A stretch of DNA of 64,000 nucleotides from Reichenbachiella ulvae (GTDB lineage Bacteria; Bacteroidota; Bacteroidia; Cytophagales; Cyclobacteriaceae): assembly GCF_025833875.1 (NCBI RefSeq), contig NZ_JAOYOD010000001.1:682001-746000 (forward strand), written 5' to 3'. The position numbers and the translations under genes are program-made. Positions 56,014 through 64,000 of this stretch are shown one piece after another. The notes under the pieces are model-generated. The model saw only the letters and a program-made list of their open reading frames with translations. It did not search any database and was not told the DNA's origin. Position 1 is the first letter of the stretch; the number at the start of each line of letters is the position of its first letter.

Positions 56014-57102
56014 TTAGTTTCTTGGATCATTTAAAATTTCCTGTATGGCTCTTTCCAGGATTTCATCCGTATTCAGATTGGTCCAATCTAGCGTGACATA
56101 GATGTCAGGAGGAACTCCATTTTCATAATTCTCAGCATTGACTTCATCTATTAGAGCCTGATCATTTGACTTGATTTTCTCAGCTTGCTCTTTGGTCAGG
56201 GCTTGAGTGACAGAAAAGCGATAATTCCATCCATTGGGCAATTGGCCACCATTCGGTAAGCCAAGCCCACCTCCTGTGGTATCACCCATCAGAGTAATGT
56301 TGTCAATGGCCTTTGTAGATAGGGAGGTGAAAGACCCCGCACTGTAAGTACCGCGATCGCAAAGGAAAATAACAGGTTTGTCGACATAATTAAATGAAGA
56401 GGGGGATGCGACTGCAGGCTCCAGTTCAGAAAAATCGTCGTGATCCGATCCATTTCTGATTCTGGAATAATAGACGGTAGTTTCTTCCTCAATGAATTTG
56501 CTCAAAATGCGAAATACATCTGATACCGCTCCTCCACCATTCTCACGAAGGTCAAAAATAAGTCCATCTGTATCTCTGTAACGATCCAAAATAAAATTCA
56601 TATTCACGTCGCTGGTAGTTCCTGTAAACGAGCCGAATCGAATGTATGCGATTTGTTCCCGACCCACTGATGGTACTAAGTTGTGATCAATGAAATCGTG
56701 TCGGAATGGTCCAGAGATATAAAAGTCCGTTCCAATATAATTTTTGACGACAATTGTGGATTCGTAGTTGTCATTCTTTTGGTACCTAAGCCCAAAAAAA
56801 GAAACATTGAAAGAAGAACTAAGGTTACTATGATCGTCTTTTAGTTCTGTCAACATACTGCCCATCACTCTAAAAAGCGAATCGTCATCGATCTCAGGGT
56901 AAATCATGGCTCTATGTCTTTCACCCACTTCTTCCCAATTGATGTCTTTGACTTCAAAAAACGAGTATCGTTCATCAACTTGTTGCCATAAGTAGTCGAA
57001 GGATTCATAAGGATCCGAAGAGTCATAATTTTCTTCGAAAAAGAGTTTTTCGCATGAGCATAATATGCTAAGAATCGTGAGTGCTAAGGTTAATTTTTTC
57101 AT
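56014..57102 (-). CDS. S41-family C-terminal processing peptidase-like lipoprotein
   Basis: A 362-residue lipoprotein (lipobox LCSCEK, cysteines near 15-17). The S41 protease core includes RFGSFTGTTSDV near 155, FDLRENGGG near 183 and the catalytic Ser254 in CDRGTYSAGSF. TTGGGLGLPNGG near 275 follows. No PDZ domain is seen before it, so this is a compact form. It should act in the periplasm or at the outer membrane. It follows the outer-membrane protein gene by 7 bp and is probably co-transcribed. Confidence 0.9.
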   Translation of the reverse strand: MKKLTLALTILSILCSCEKLFFEENYDSSDPYESFDYLWQQVDERYSFFEVKDINWEEVGERHRAMIYPEIDDDSLFRVMGSMLTELKDDHSNLSSSFNVSFFGLRYQKNDNYESTIVVKNYIGTDFYISGPFRHDFIDHNLVPSVGREQIAYIRFGSFTGTTSDVNMNFILDRYRDTDGLIFDLRENGGGAVSDVFRILSKFIEEETTVYYSRIRNGSDHDDFSELEPAVASPSSFNYVDKPVIFLCDRGTYSAGSFTSLSTKAIDNITLMGDTTGGGLGLPNGGQLPNGWNYRFSVTQALTKEQAEKIKSNDQALIDEVNAENYENGVPPDIYVTLDWTNLNTDEILERAIQEILNDPRN

Positions 57103-57109
57103 GGCTGAT

Positions 57110-57955
57110 TTATTTGAGATTGAACATTAAAACACATTTGAGCGTGTGGGTGGCCATCTCAAAAGAGTGGTAATCTTCTCTGGTATATATCATGTCCCAG
57201 AAATAGGCTATCTGAATGGCGTTTTTGTTGCTCGCCATATAGCGTGTGTAGGCCAGTGATGCGTTTACTCTCATGCCATTCAATTGATTGAATTGATAAT
57301 CTCCAAAAATTTTAGGTTCATTCAGGACCCCGCTTTGGTCGATGTAGGTGTATCCATTTCTTAGGTTGTGGTTGATCAGCCCCACATTCAAGTCATAGCT
57401 TAATCTTCTTTTTCTTGCCTTTGTAGTATATCTGATAAACCAAATGTGCCGTTGCTTGTCCTCTAGCTGATCAAATTTGTAGTTGACCTGAAAAGCTGCC
57501 ATTAGGTTCATGAAAGCTTCTAGTCCCAATTGTGCATTTTGAAGGGAAGGATTTAAACGGAGGTTGCCAGTGATCATGGCCTTTCCTCCCACTTTGGTAT
57601 TCCAGTTTTCTGAGGACAAAGCCTTTAGTCGGTGCAGTTCGCTGTAGTGGAGGTCGATCGTATGCCTTTGGGCAGATGAGATTTCATTTTTTGCCCCAGC
57701 ACTGTAGCTTCCAGCTGTGTATTCGATTCCAAACTGTAATTTTTTACGACTACCAATGGATAGGTAGTTTAGGGTAAGATTCGATTGTGCACCAGAGTAG
57801 GTTAATGGAGATGTACCGAAATCCCGAAGACTGCCTTTTCCACCACCTATTCCAATTTGGATGTATTTGCTCTGGACAGAATCTATAGTCGATTGCGCCC
57901 ATATTGTTGTGTTGACAAGAAGTAATAGGATCAGGCCTGGGATAGTTTTTATCAT
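57110..57955 (-). CDS. Secreted outer-membrane beta-barrel-like protein
   Basis: A 281-residue protein with a signal peptide (ends TTIWAQ near 21). The mature part is alternating beta sequence with aromatic girdles (YIQIGIGGGKGS, HTIDLHYSEL, HIWFIRYTTKARKRRLSYDL) and ends in a phenylalanine-rich strand FNLK. This suggests a barrel, but I do not recognise a family. It is the first gene of an operon with the S41 lipoprotein (7 bp apart). The pair may process or assemble a surface component, by context only. Confidence 0.7.
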   Translation of the reverse strand: MIKTIPGLILLLLVNTTIWAQSTIDSVQSKYIQIGIGGGKGSLRDFGTSPLTYSGAQSNLTLNYLSIGSRKKLQFGIEYTAGSYSAGAKNEISSAQRHTIDLHYSELHRLKALSSENWNTKVGGKAMITGNLRLNPSLQNAQLGLEAFMNLMAAFQVNYKFDQLEDKQRHIWFIRYTTKARKRRLSYDLNVGLINHNLRNGYTYIDQSGVLNEPKIFGDYQFNQLNGMRVNASLAYTRYMASNKNAIQIAYFWDMIYTREDYHSFEMATHTLKCVLMFNLK

Positions 57956-58330
57956 TTTATTGAAGTTCCGTTTAGAACGATTTCATTAGGATCACTAAAA
58001 TAGTACAAGGTTTGGATTGATAATAATCATAGTTGGATAAACGCTAAGCATAGTCTTTTTAAGTTACCTTAATTATGATCCTTAATGGATTCCTTTATTG
58101 TCCTCGCATAAACAACCTAGAATATTGTCAAATCACAATAGACATTGATGAAGAAAAGCTACCTGCATTCAATTTCACCTGTTTTGCTAGGCATTTCACC
58201 TAATTTTTTAAACTAGGTTTTTCACTGTTTTTTCGCATGGTTTTTACCTCCAATTTTGCCTTGTAATCAATTAGTTAAATGAACGATCAAGATCGTCATT
58301 TGGCAAGTGGTTTGATTTTTGGAAAATGAC

Positions 58331-58369
58331 AAGGGCCGTGAAGTTGGTTGGTGTATGAAGGCCCTTTTT
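58331..58369 (+). terminator. Terminator hairpin 1 of the gene-free region
   Basis: AAGGGCC pairs with GGCCCTT across a 22-base loop, followed by a short T-run. Confidence 0.6.
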
Positions 58370-58590
58370 CTGAAATCACAAGATCACAATCAGCAAATAA
58401 ACAACCGAGGATCTGGAAGGATTCTTAGGAGACAAAGATAGGTTGGTTTTTGTAGGTTGGGGAGCAAGAGAAGTTGGTAAGTGGGATGGCTCCCCAGTCT
58501 AATTAAACTAAATGACTCTACATAAAGCAACATTGACCTAACGCAGGTGTCAGCAGTGAGGAAATTTAAAATTAGGTTAGGTTGGTTTTT

Positions 58591-58635
58591 GGTCAGGGCA
58601 AGGATGGTTTCCATCGTATTCCCTGACCTTTTTTT
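58591..58635 (+). terminator. Terminator hairpin 2 of the gene-free region
   Basis: GGTCAGGG pairs with CCCTGACC, with an inner GATGG/CCATC stem, followed by seven T. This is a strong intrinsic terminator with no gene in front of it. Confidence 0.82.
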
Positions 58636-58695
58636 ATGCAATGAGGTTCTACTTATTTATACATCGACTGGTGATTCTCAAGTGCTAGTCGATAC

Positions 58696-58727
58696 AAAAA
58701 GGAGTCATAAAATGACTCCTTTTTTTT
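58696..58727. terminator. Terminator hairpin 3, bidirectional
   Basis: AAAAAGGAGTCAT / ATGACTCCTTTTT with a three-base loop and T-run on the plus strand; it is symmetric, so it may serve both directions. It lies 72 bp before the kinase start. Confidence 0.8.
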
Positions 58728-58799
58728 GATCTTTTAGATATCATTTGACTTTATTCGGTTTTTCCATTTTTGTCTTTATCTTATTTAAAAATCTCCCTT

Positions 58800-60428
58800 A
58801 TGCCTGAAGATAGAGAATCTCAAGACGATGCATTGGTAGCGGTTTCTAAGGCAATCAATGAATTGATCATCAATAAAAATTTTTCTGAAGCTCTGGACCA
58901 ATCCCTGAAATACATTGGGAAAGCTTTCAATGGAGATGCCTTCATATTAGAAGTAGGATTGAACAAGGACAAAGAATTTGTCCTGGATATGAAACACTAC
59001 TATATGCAGGTTTTTGATCAGACTCGCTTGCAATTGAACAGGGAGAGGAGCCTGTCAGCCTTTCCCGAGGTGTCGAATATGTTGAAGCAGGGAAAGAGTT
59101 ATACCTTCAAAAAGAGTACGGCCAAACCAGAGATGGTCAGCTCCTTGAACAAGACCGGAGGAAAAGCAGGAATTATTGTTCCGATATTTATGAAGCAGAA
59201 TTTCTGGGGAGTACTGAGTCTGAATACGATCGAAGAGGAGCGTGAGTGGGGAAGAGCAACTGTGGCAGTGATGGAGACTCTGGCGAAAAGTATTGGGGTC
59301 AGCCTGGAGAAACTCAATTATGGAGAATCGCTGAGTGAAGAGATTGTGGCTCAATCCAGAGTCATAGTGGAGAACAACAGACGTTTTGAGTCACTGGTGT
59401 ATAATGTACCGGGTATAGTTTTTCGTTGCAGGTTTGATAAGCATTGGACGATGGATTTTATCAGTGACTATGTTTTTGAGTTGACTGGTCATCGATCAGA
59501 TCAGTTTTTGCCTCCTAAATCTGAGGTGACATTTGATTCACTCATACATCCAAATGATCGAGAGTTTGTCTGGATGGAAGTACAGCGACAACTCAAAAAA
59601 AGCAGTTTTTATAAGGTGAATTATAGAATCACAGATGCAGAAGATAGAGTCAAATGGTTTTGGGAGCAAGGAGTGAAACAGGAGAATGAGCATGGAGAAG
59701 AAATGCTGGAGGGCTGTATCATAGATATAAGTGATCGGGTAGAGAACCATGAAAAAGTAGTGGCAGCCACTATGGAAACTGAGGACCGGGCCAGGAGTTA
59801 TTTTTCCAGAGAGCTTCATGACAATCTTCAGCAGTTGCTTACCACAGCCCATTTGAACCTGGAACATGCCAAGAAAAGGTCAGACGAAGGGGCCATGAAG
59901 TTTTTGAACAACGCATCCGGATCTCTCAAAGAGGCGATCCAGCATACGAGGGATTTGAGTCACAAGTTGATGCCCAAAACGATAGAAGACTATGGGTATG
60001 TAGCGGCTGTAGAAGCCTTGCTCGACAGCCTACCTTCAGAGTCAGATCCACATTTTCAGCTTCAGCATAATATGCAGGAAGGGGAGCTACCTAAGACAAT
60101 GGCCTTGTCACTTTACAGAATTACACAAGAAGCCATTAACAATATACTCAAGCACGCTGAAGCAAAACAGGTCATGATACAGCTCATGAGACATCCTGAT
60201 CAATTGCTCCTTTCGATCGAAGATGATGGCAAGGGTTTTGATTACAAGGAGGTGTTGGATGCCGAAAGTGGCTTTGGGCTAAATAGTATGATAAGTCGAG
60301 CTACCTCGATTGGTGCACAGCTCTTTGTGGAGAGTGCTCCGGGCAAAGGCACCCAATTGTTTATAGAAATTCCATACCAAACCGATAAAGAGAATGAAGC
60401 CGTCGAAAGTGAAAATATTGCTCGTTGA
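58800..60428 (+). CDS. GAF-PAS sensor histidine kinase, NarL type
   Basis: A 542-residue soluble kinase without membrane segments. A GAF-like domain covers about 20-185 and a PAS domain about 200-325 (FRCRFDKHWTMDFISDYVFELT). The HisKA_3 helix has His340 in FSRELHDNLQQLL. The HATPase part (YRITQEAINNILKHA, DDGKGFD, GFGLNSM) is at about 440-525. I chose the ATG at 58800; an upstream TTG gives ten extra residues with no support. The gene overlaps the response regulator by 35 bp, so the two form a two-component pair. Confidence 0.93.
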   Translation: MPEDRESQDDALVAVSKAINELIINKNFSEALDQSLKYIGKAFNGDAFILEVGLNKDKEFVLDMKHYYMQVFDQTRLQLNRERSLSAFPEVSNMLKQGKSYTFKKSTAKPEMVSSLNKTGGKAGIIVPIFMKQNFWGVLSLNTIEEEREWGRATVAVMETLAKSIGVSLEKLNYGESLSEEIVAQSRVIVENNRRFESLVYNVPGIVFRCRFDKHWTMDFISDYVFELTGHRSDQFLPPKSEVTFDSLIHPNDREFVWMEVQRQLKKSSFYKVNYRITDAEDRVKWFWEQGVKQENEHGEEMLEGCIIDISDRVENHEKVVAATMETEDRARSYFSRELHDNLQQLLTTAHLNLEHAKKRSDEGAMKFLNNASGSLKEAIQHTRDLSHKLMPKTIEDYGYVAAVEALLDSLPSESDPHFQLQHNMQEGELPKTMALSLYRITQEAINNILKHAEAKQVMIQLMRHPDQLLLSIEDDGKGFDYKEVLDAESGFGLNSMISRATSIGAQLFVESAPGKGTQLFIEIPYQTDKENEAVESENIAR

Positions 60429-61056
60429 TGACCACCATATGATTCGTGCGGGTATCCGTACCTTTCTGGACGAGAATGAAGCCTATGATGTAGTGGCTGA
60501 AGGTAAGACTGGAAGAGAGGCCATAGAATTATACAAGGAAACTAAACCTGACCTGATCATCTCAGACATCATGATGCCGGATCTGGATGGTATCGGAATG
60601 ACCCAAAAAATCAGAGAATCCGATGACCAAGTGCGCATCGTCGCTTTCAGTATGTTAAGTGAGAGTTACCATATTAAGCAAATGATGAAGGCGGGTGCCA
60701 ATGGCTATTTGCTCAAAAACTGCACAGAATCGGAGTTGGATGCCGCGATATCTGCAGTGATGGACGGACAGACCTACTATTCCAAAGATGTCATGCAAAG
60801 CATTATCCTGGATGATAATAAGAAGCCGGAGATCAAGCAACGCTTGAGTCATGAAATTCCTCTGACTACTCGTGAAATGGAGGTTTTGCATTTGATCTGC
60901 AAAGAGTACAGCAATGCGGAGATTTCGGAGGAATTATTTATTGGAATGCGTACCGTGGATGCCCACAAGAGGAATCTGCTGGAAAAAACAGGGTGTAAAA
61001 ATGTGGCCGGTTTGGTTATTTATGCTGTCGAACGTAACCTCTTTGATGATTTATAA
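60394..61056 (+). CDS. NarL/FixJ-family response regulator
   Basis: A 220-residue partner of the preceding kinase. The receiver domain (1-120) has Asp58 in LIISDIMMPDLDG and DD at 12-13. The LuxR-type HTH lies at about 152-205 (LTTREMEVLHLICKEYS, GMRTVDAHKRNLLEKTG). The early start overlaps the kinase gene, which suggests coupled translation. No regulated gene can be named. Confidence 0.95.
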   Translation: MKPSKVKILLVDDHHMIRAGIRTFLDENEAYDVVAEGKTGREAIELYKETKPDLIISDIMMPDLDGIGMTQKIRESDDQVRIVAFSMLSESYHIKQMMKAGANGYLLKNCTESELDAAISAVMDGQTYYSKDVMQSIILDDNKKPEIKQRLSHEIPLTTREMEVLHLICKEYSNAEISEELFIGMRTVDAHKRNLLEKTGCKNVAGLVIYAVERNLFDDL

Positions 61057-61308
61057 AAGCTAAAAAGTCCGTCACTATCTATGGGAATTGAAACCTGTCA
61101 TTAAATACTATCGTAATTATCCTTCACTAGAAAATTTGATTCTAGAGACTATTATTAGATGATGTTTAACTAAAAATGAAGAGATATGATGGGCTGTTAC
61201 TTTACTCCCCCTTAGCACTTTTTTCATAATTACTTAATCAGGATAATAATGGTTTAAGCAATGGATTGATTCCCTTGCATGAGGAAAACTTAAAAGAATA
61301 GAGTACTT
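61057..61308. other. Intergenic region before the 60-residue gene
   Basis: AT-rich; I see no gene or hairpin. It presumably holds the promoter of the small gene. Confidence 0.35.
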
Positions 61309-61491
61309 ATGAAAACAACATTCTTAGACTACTATAAGTTGATATTAGATCGAGTGAGTTTTAATGAAGAGTTATTTCAAAAGGAATACCGCAAGGCAAT
61401 GAAAGTCTTGGAACCAGAAGACAGAGAGGCGCTCAAAAACTGGGCTGCCAAGCGAATTTTAGAACGAGTATCAGAGAGAATTTCAGCATGA
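61309..61491 (+). CDS. Small helical protein of unknown function (60 residues)
   Basis: A short protein, entirely helical by composition, with clear coding character (FLDYYKLILDRVSFNEELF, then YRKAMKVLEPEDREALKNW). The spacing resembles a helical hairpin. Nothing indicates a membrane or signal. It starts 252 bp after the response regulator and is followed 12 bp later by an inverted repeat (AAGCCGG/CCGGCTT) with T-run, a likely terminator. Function unknown. Confidence 0.65.
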   Translation: MKTTFLDYYKLILDRVSFNEELFQKEYRKAMKVLEPEDREALKNWAAKRILERVSERISA

Positions 61492-61494
61492 TAT

Positions 61495-61521
61495 GAAAGC
61501 CGGTTTTATCCGGCTTTTTTA
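61495..61521 (+). terminator. Terminator between small gene and xseB
   Basis: AAAGCCGG and CCGGCTTTTTT form a short GC stem and T-run just after the 60-residue gene and at the convergent xseB stop; it may serve both. Confidence 0.7.
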
Positions 61522-61713
61522 TTGCTCCTTTTCTTCTTTGAGACTTTCTTCTGTCATGCGCAGTTTGTCCTGACAGTATTTGACCAATTCTTTGGCGCGA
61601 TTGACCAGTGTGGCTAGTTCGTCTATATCAGCCTCTCCTGATTCCAGTTGTACTGAGATCTTCTGCAACTCTTCGTATGCTTCCTTGTAGGATTGTGACT
61701 TTTTCTTTGCCAT
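61519..61713 (-). CDS. xseB: Exodeoxyribonuclease VII small subunit
   Basis: A 64-residue helical subunit, normal length for the family. It shows YKEAYEELQKISVQLESGEAD and DELATLVNRAKELVKYCQDKL. Several copies bind one XseA to form the single-strand exonuclease. It starts 3 bp after xseA's stop, so the pair is one operon. Confidence 0.95.
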   Translation of the reverse strand: MAKKKSQSYKEAYEELQKISVQLESGEADIDELATLVNRAKELVKYCQDKLRMTEESLKEEKEQ

Positions 61714-61716
61714 GGA

Positions 61717-62955
61717 TTAATTTTTTGAAATTTGTTTGACGGTACTGGTGATCACTTCGTTTTGGTGTTGAGTTTCTATGTCATCACCGACTTTCAGTTT
61801 CTGACCAGCTTTTAATACTTTTCCATTCAGTCGGGTGATTGAATATCCTTTCTTCAGTACCTCTTTTGGATCTTGTGCTTTCATCAGTCTTTCTATAGAT
61901 GCTAGTTCTTTTCTCTGTTCATTTATGATTTGAACGGGTCTTCTTTCCAGATAATCGGTCAGCGTTTCTAATCTATAAGAGGCTTGTTGAATCAGTTGAT
62001 TGGCTTTGAGACGAATCAGGTATTGGCTTTGACTTAATCGTTCGGACTCTTGTTGTAATATTCCTTTGGCTGACTGGCGTATACCCTCGAAGCTTTCCAG
62101 TATTTCGTTTTCAAAATCCATCATGCCACTGACTAGAAATTCCGCTACGGCGGTAGGGGTTTTTAGACTGACATTGGCGACTCGATCGGCGATGGTTTTG
62201 TCTCGCTCATGGCCAATGCCCGTGATGACAGGCAGAGGAAATTGTGCCAGGTGAGAACAGAGCTCGAAATCGTCGAAACAGTCCAGATCCATCTGAGCTC
62301 CACCACCTCGGATCAGAATAATTAGGTCTATTTCATCCTCTATTTCATAAATACGATGCAAGCTGTCGATGATGGAGGTTATAGCCTGATCGCCCTGCAT
62401 CACCGAGTTGAATAATCTCATCTTGGCTCGGTAGCCATAGGGGTTGCTGTCGAACTGATTCATGAAATCTCCGTATCCGGCAGCCGTCTCCGAACTGATG
62501 ATGGCAATACGCTGAGGAACTTGTGGCAGGATGAGCGATCGATTCAGATCGATGATCCCTTCTTCCTCCAGCTTTAGCAAGGTCTCTCTTTTTTTGCGCT
62601 CTCGCTCCCCCAGGGTGAACTGAGGATCAATGTCTTTGATGTTGAGGCTGATGCCGTAGATTTCATGAAACTCAAAGCTGGCATTCAGCAGGATTTGCAT
62701 GCCGGCCTTCAGTGTCGTGCCAGTCATCCTTTCGAATTGATTGAAGAGCGCTCCAAAGGTATAGGACCAGATCGTCGCTCGCATTTTGGCTTTAACAAAG
62801 TTGTTTTCCTTCTCAACCAATTCCATGTAGCAGTGCCCTTTTTGAGCGATGTTCATCTCGCCGATTTCAGCTATGATCCAATAGGATGGGGCAAGCGACT
62901 GCTTGAGTGTTTGCTTGACCATTTGGTTGAAGGATGAAAGGCTGTAGTGCTCCAT
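61717..62955 (-). CDS. xseA: Exodeoxyribonuclease VII large subunit
   Basis: The 412-residue catalytic subunit of exonuclease VII, which degrades single-stranded DNA in both directions and helps repair and recombination. An N-terminal OB-fold (SPSYWIIAEIGEMNIAQKGHCYMEL-like region, residues 17-110) is followed by the catalytic core (IAIISSETAAGYGDF near 150, IILIRGGGAQMDLDCFDD near 208, GIGHERDKTIADRVANVSLKTPT near 245). A coiled coil and a short C-terminal part follow. It is complete, and co-transcribed with xseB. Confidence 0.96.
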   Translation of the reverse strand: MEHYSLSSFNQMVKQTLKQSLAPSYWIIAEIGEMNIAQKGHCYMELVEKENNFVKAKMRATIWSYTFGALFNQFERMTGTTLKAGMQILLNASFEFHEIYGISLNIKDIDPQFTLGERERKKRETLLKLEEEGIIDLNRSLILPQVPQRIAIISSETAAGYGDFMNQFDSNPYGYRAKMRLFNSVMQGDQAITSIIDSLHRIYEIEDEIDLIILIRGGGAQMDLDCFDDFELCSHLAQFPLPVITGIGHERDKTIADRVANVSLKTPTAVAEFLVSGMMDFENEILESFEGIRQSAKGILQQESERLSQSQYLIRLKANQLIQQASYRLETLTDYLERRPVQIINEQRKELASIERLMKAQDPKEVLKKGYSITRLNGKVLKAGQKLKVGDDIETQHQNEVITSTVKQISKN

Positions 62956-63042
62956 GGATGAATCAATTGGGCTTCAAATCTAGGATTAATTTATAACCTG
63001 AATCTAACCCCTCCCGTTCTTTTTAACTCACAGATTAGACAA

Positions 63043-63429
63043 ATGATGAAAATAGAACATGCAGCCCTTTGGGTGAAGGATTTGGAAAGAATGAAAGATT
63101 TTTATGTGGAGTTCTTTCAGGCTCAGAGCAATTCGATGTATCACAATCCAGCCAAAGGCTTTCGTTCCTACTTTCTCAGTTTTGATTCGGGATGTCGAAT
63201 AGAACTGATGCAAAAGGACGGGATTGACCAAGAGAGTAGCGGTGATAACAAGCTTGGTTGGGCGCATTTGGCTTTTTCGACCGGGAGTAGGGAGCATGTG
63301 GATGAATTGACAGAAAAATTGAGAGGAAAAGGAATTGAAATTACCGGCGAACCAAGAACCACAGGTGATGGCTATTATGAGAGTGTGATTCTAGATCCAG
63401 AAGGCAATTCTATCGAAATTACTGTCTGA
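63043..63429 (+). CDS. VOC-superfamily (glyoxalase/dioxygenase-like) protein
   Basis: A 128-residue protein with two paired beta-alpha-beta-beta-beta modules of the VOC fold. Metal-site residues are plausible in KIEHAALWVKDLERM (His5 or so), GWAHLAFSTGS (His near 75) and PEGNSIEI (Glu near 125). Such proteins are lyases, dioxygenases or resistance factors; the exact role is not readable. It stands between xseA and pyrG with no operon partner. Confidence 0.85.
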   Translation: MMKIEHAALWVKDLERMKDFYVEFFQAQSNSMYHNPAKGFRSYFLSFDSGCRIELMQKDGIDQESSGDNKLGWAHLAFSTGSREHVDELTEKLRGKGIEITGEPRTTGDGYYESVILDPEGNSIEITV

Positions 63430-63586
63430 TTTTTTTCGGACTTATAAGCAAGAAAACGAAGGACTTAAGTAGTGCTGTGGGCACTTCTTTTGGTCCGAGC
63501 AAATAATAACAGGAGCCAACCTTTGTTATTGATAGGATTGACCTAACTTTGTGCCCCGTAACAATAGTTTCTGAAATCACATCTTA

Positions 63587-64000
63587 ATGACATCTACAAA
63601 GTACATTTTCGTTACGGGCGGAGTAACTTCATCACTTGGAAAGGGCATCATATCAGCATCACTGGCTAAATTATTGCAAGCCAGAGGCTTTTCTGTGACC
63701 ATCCAAAAGTTCGACCCCTATATCAATGTTGATCCGGGCACTTTGAATCCCTACGAGCATGGCGAATGCTATGTGACTGACGATGGGGCAGAGACGGATC
63801 TGGATTTGGGGCACTACGAGCGTTTTCTCAATGTTCCTACTTCGCAGGCCAATAACGTAACGACGGGTCGTATTTATTACAATGTGATCAAGAAAGAGCG
63901 TGAGGGCGAGTTCCTGGGCAAGACCGTACAGGTAGTACCTCATATCACTGACGAGATCAAGAACAGCATCTACAAATTAGGTGAGACCGATAAGTTTGAT
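63587..64000 (+). CDS. pyrG: CTP synthase, N-terminal part (runs off the window)
   Basis: The first 138 codons of CTP synthase, which makes CTP from UTP, ATP and glutamine. The start ATG at 63587 gives [20 protein letters not shown], the family's ATP-binding start. [22 protein letters not shown] and [12 protein letters not shown] follow, then [20 protein letters not shown] and PHITDEIK. It is cut by the window end. Confidence 0.97.
   Translation, partial: MTSTKYIFVTGGVTSSLGKGIISASLAKLLQARGFSVTIQKFDPYINVDPGTLNPYEHGECYVTDDGAETDLDLGHYERFLNVPTSQANNVTTGRIYYNVIKKEREGEFLGKTVQVVPHITDEIKNSIYKLGETDKFD

Larger units (their letters stand above)
57956..58799. other. 844-bp gene-free region with three terminators; possible small-RNA genes
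   Basis: No convincing protein gene lies here; the small frames at 58390-58641 and 58547-58729 lack family features. Instead there are three strong plus-strand terminators (58331, 58591 and 58696). TAGGTTGGTTTTTG occurs as a direct repeat (58439-58452 and 58578-58591). Short transcripts ending at these hairpins could be small RNAs. Confidence 0.55.

Noticed and set aside
55747..56017. Target-site duplication TTTTAG around the MITE-like element
   Set aside because: The left copy is separated from the element end by several bases, so it is not a clean duplication.
58390..58641. 83-codon minus-strand frame in the gene-free region
   Set aside because: It overlaps terminator hairpin 2 and has no signal, domain or coding bias.

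Overview
The window looks like chromosomal DNA of a free-living, probably marine, gliding-type member of the Bacteroidota (class Cytophagia; a Reichenbachiella/Flammeovirga-like lineage is my guess from gene content, not a demonstrated identity). The basis is a SusC/SusD pair, C-terminal type IX secretion (T9SS) sorting domains, SPII lipoproteins, TAnnTTTG-type -7 promoter boxes, genes without strong Shine-Dalgarno sites, DUF3127 and DUF1573 proteins, and beta-propeller/Y_Y_Y regulators. No rRNA, tRNA or CRISPR array was seen.

Layout. 1-11.4 kb is a housekeeping block on the minus strand: aroE, a DUF368 (PopT-type) membrane protein, a ComA-like phosphosulfolactate synthase, a TPR protein, DUF3127, a chemoreceptor, an outer-membrane porin-like protein and groESL. 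11.6-23.6 kb is a compact beta-glucan (laminarin-type) utilisation locus read right to left: susC, susD, GH16, GH3, GH128-CBM6-T9SS and GH3. SusC/SusD should import oligosaccharides, surface GH16 and GH128 should cut beta-1,3-glucan, and the GH3 enzymes should finish to glucose. An esterase and a RAYT (REP-associated tyrosine transposase) with two perfect palindromes follow.

25.8-38 kb is an accessory region. It has a histidine kinase, a 12-unit 21-bp minisatellite, an AT-rich type II restriction-modification operon (C protein, m5C methylase, PD-ExK nuclease), an intact IS3 element with a 3-bp target duplication, a DUF4062 protein with an unassigned C-terminal part, and a dense patch of structured dispersed repeats that includes three more REP palindromes. 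It ends in a GH5-CBM6-CBM6-T9SS gene split by a one-base slip in a nine-base homopolymer.

38-50 kb is a sensory block: a propeller-Y_Y_Y-LuxR regulator divergent from the GH5 gene, a hybrid histidine kinase, a LytTR response regulator, a DoxX-like protein, an unknown protein, and a 1283-residue fusion of a beta-propeller/Y_Y_Y sensor to a chemotaxis signalling domain. The convergent 3' ends of the last two genes lie in a 420-bp tandem duplication in which each copy has kept one gene end and lost the other.

50-64 kb is mostly core: LigB-type dioxygenase and GlcG/HbpS-like genes with a divergent HxlR regulator, cysM/cysE, a DUF89 (ARMT1-like) protein, DUF1573, a 249-bp MITE-like element, an S41 protease with an outer-membrane partner, a gene-free stretch with three strong terminators (possible small RNAs), a NarL-type two-component pair, xseB/xseA, a VOC protein and the start of pyrG.
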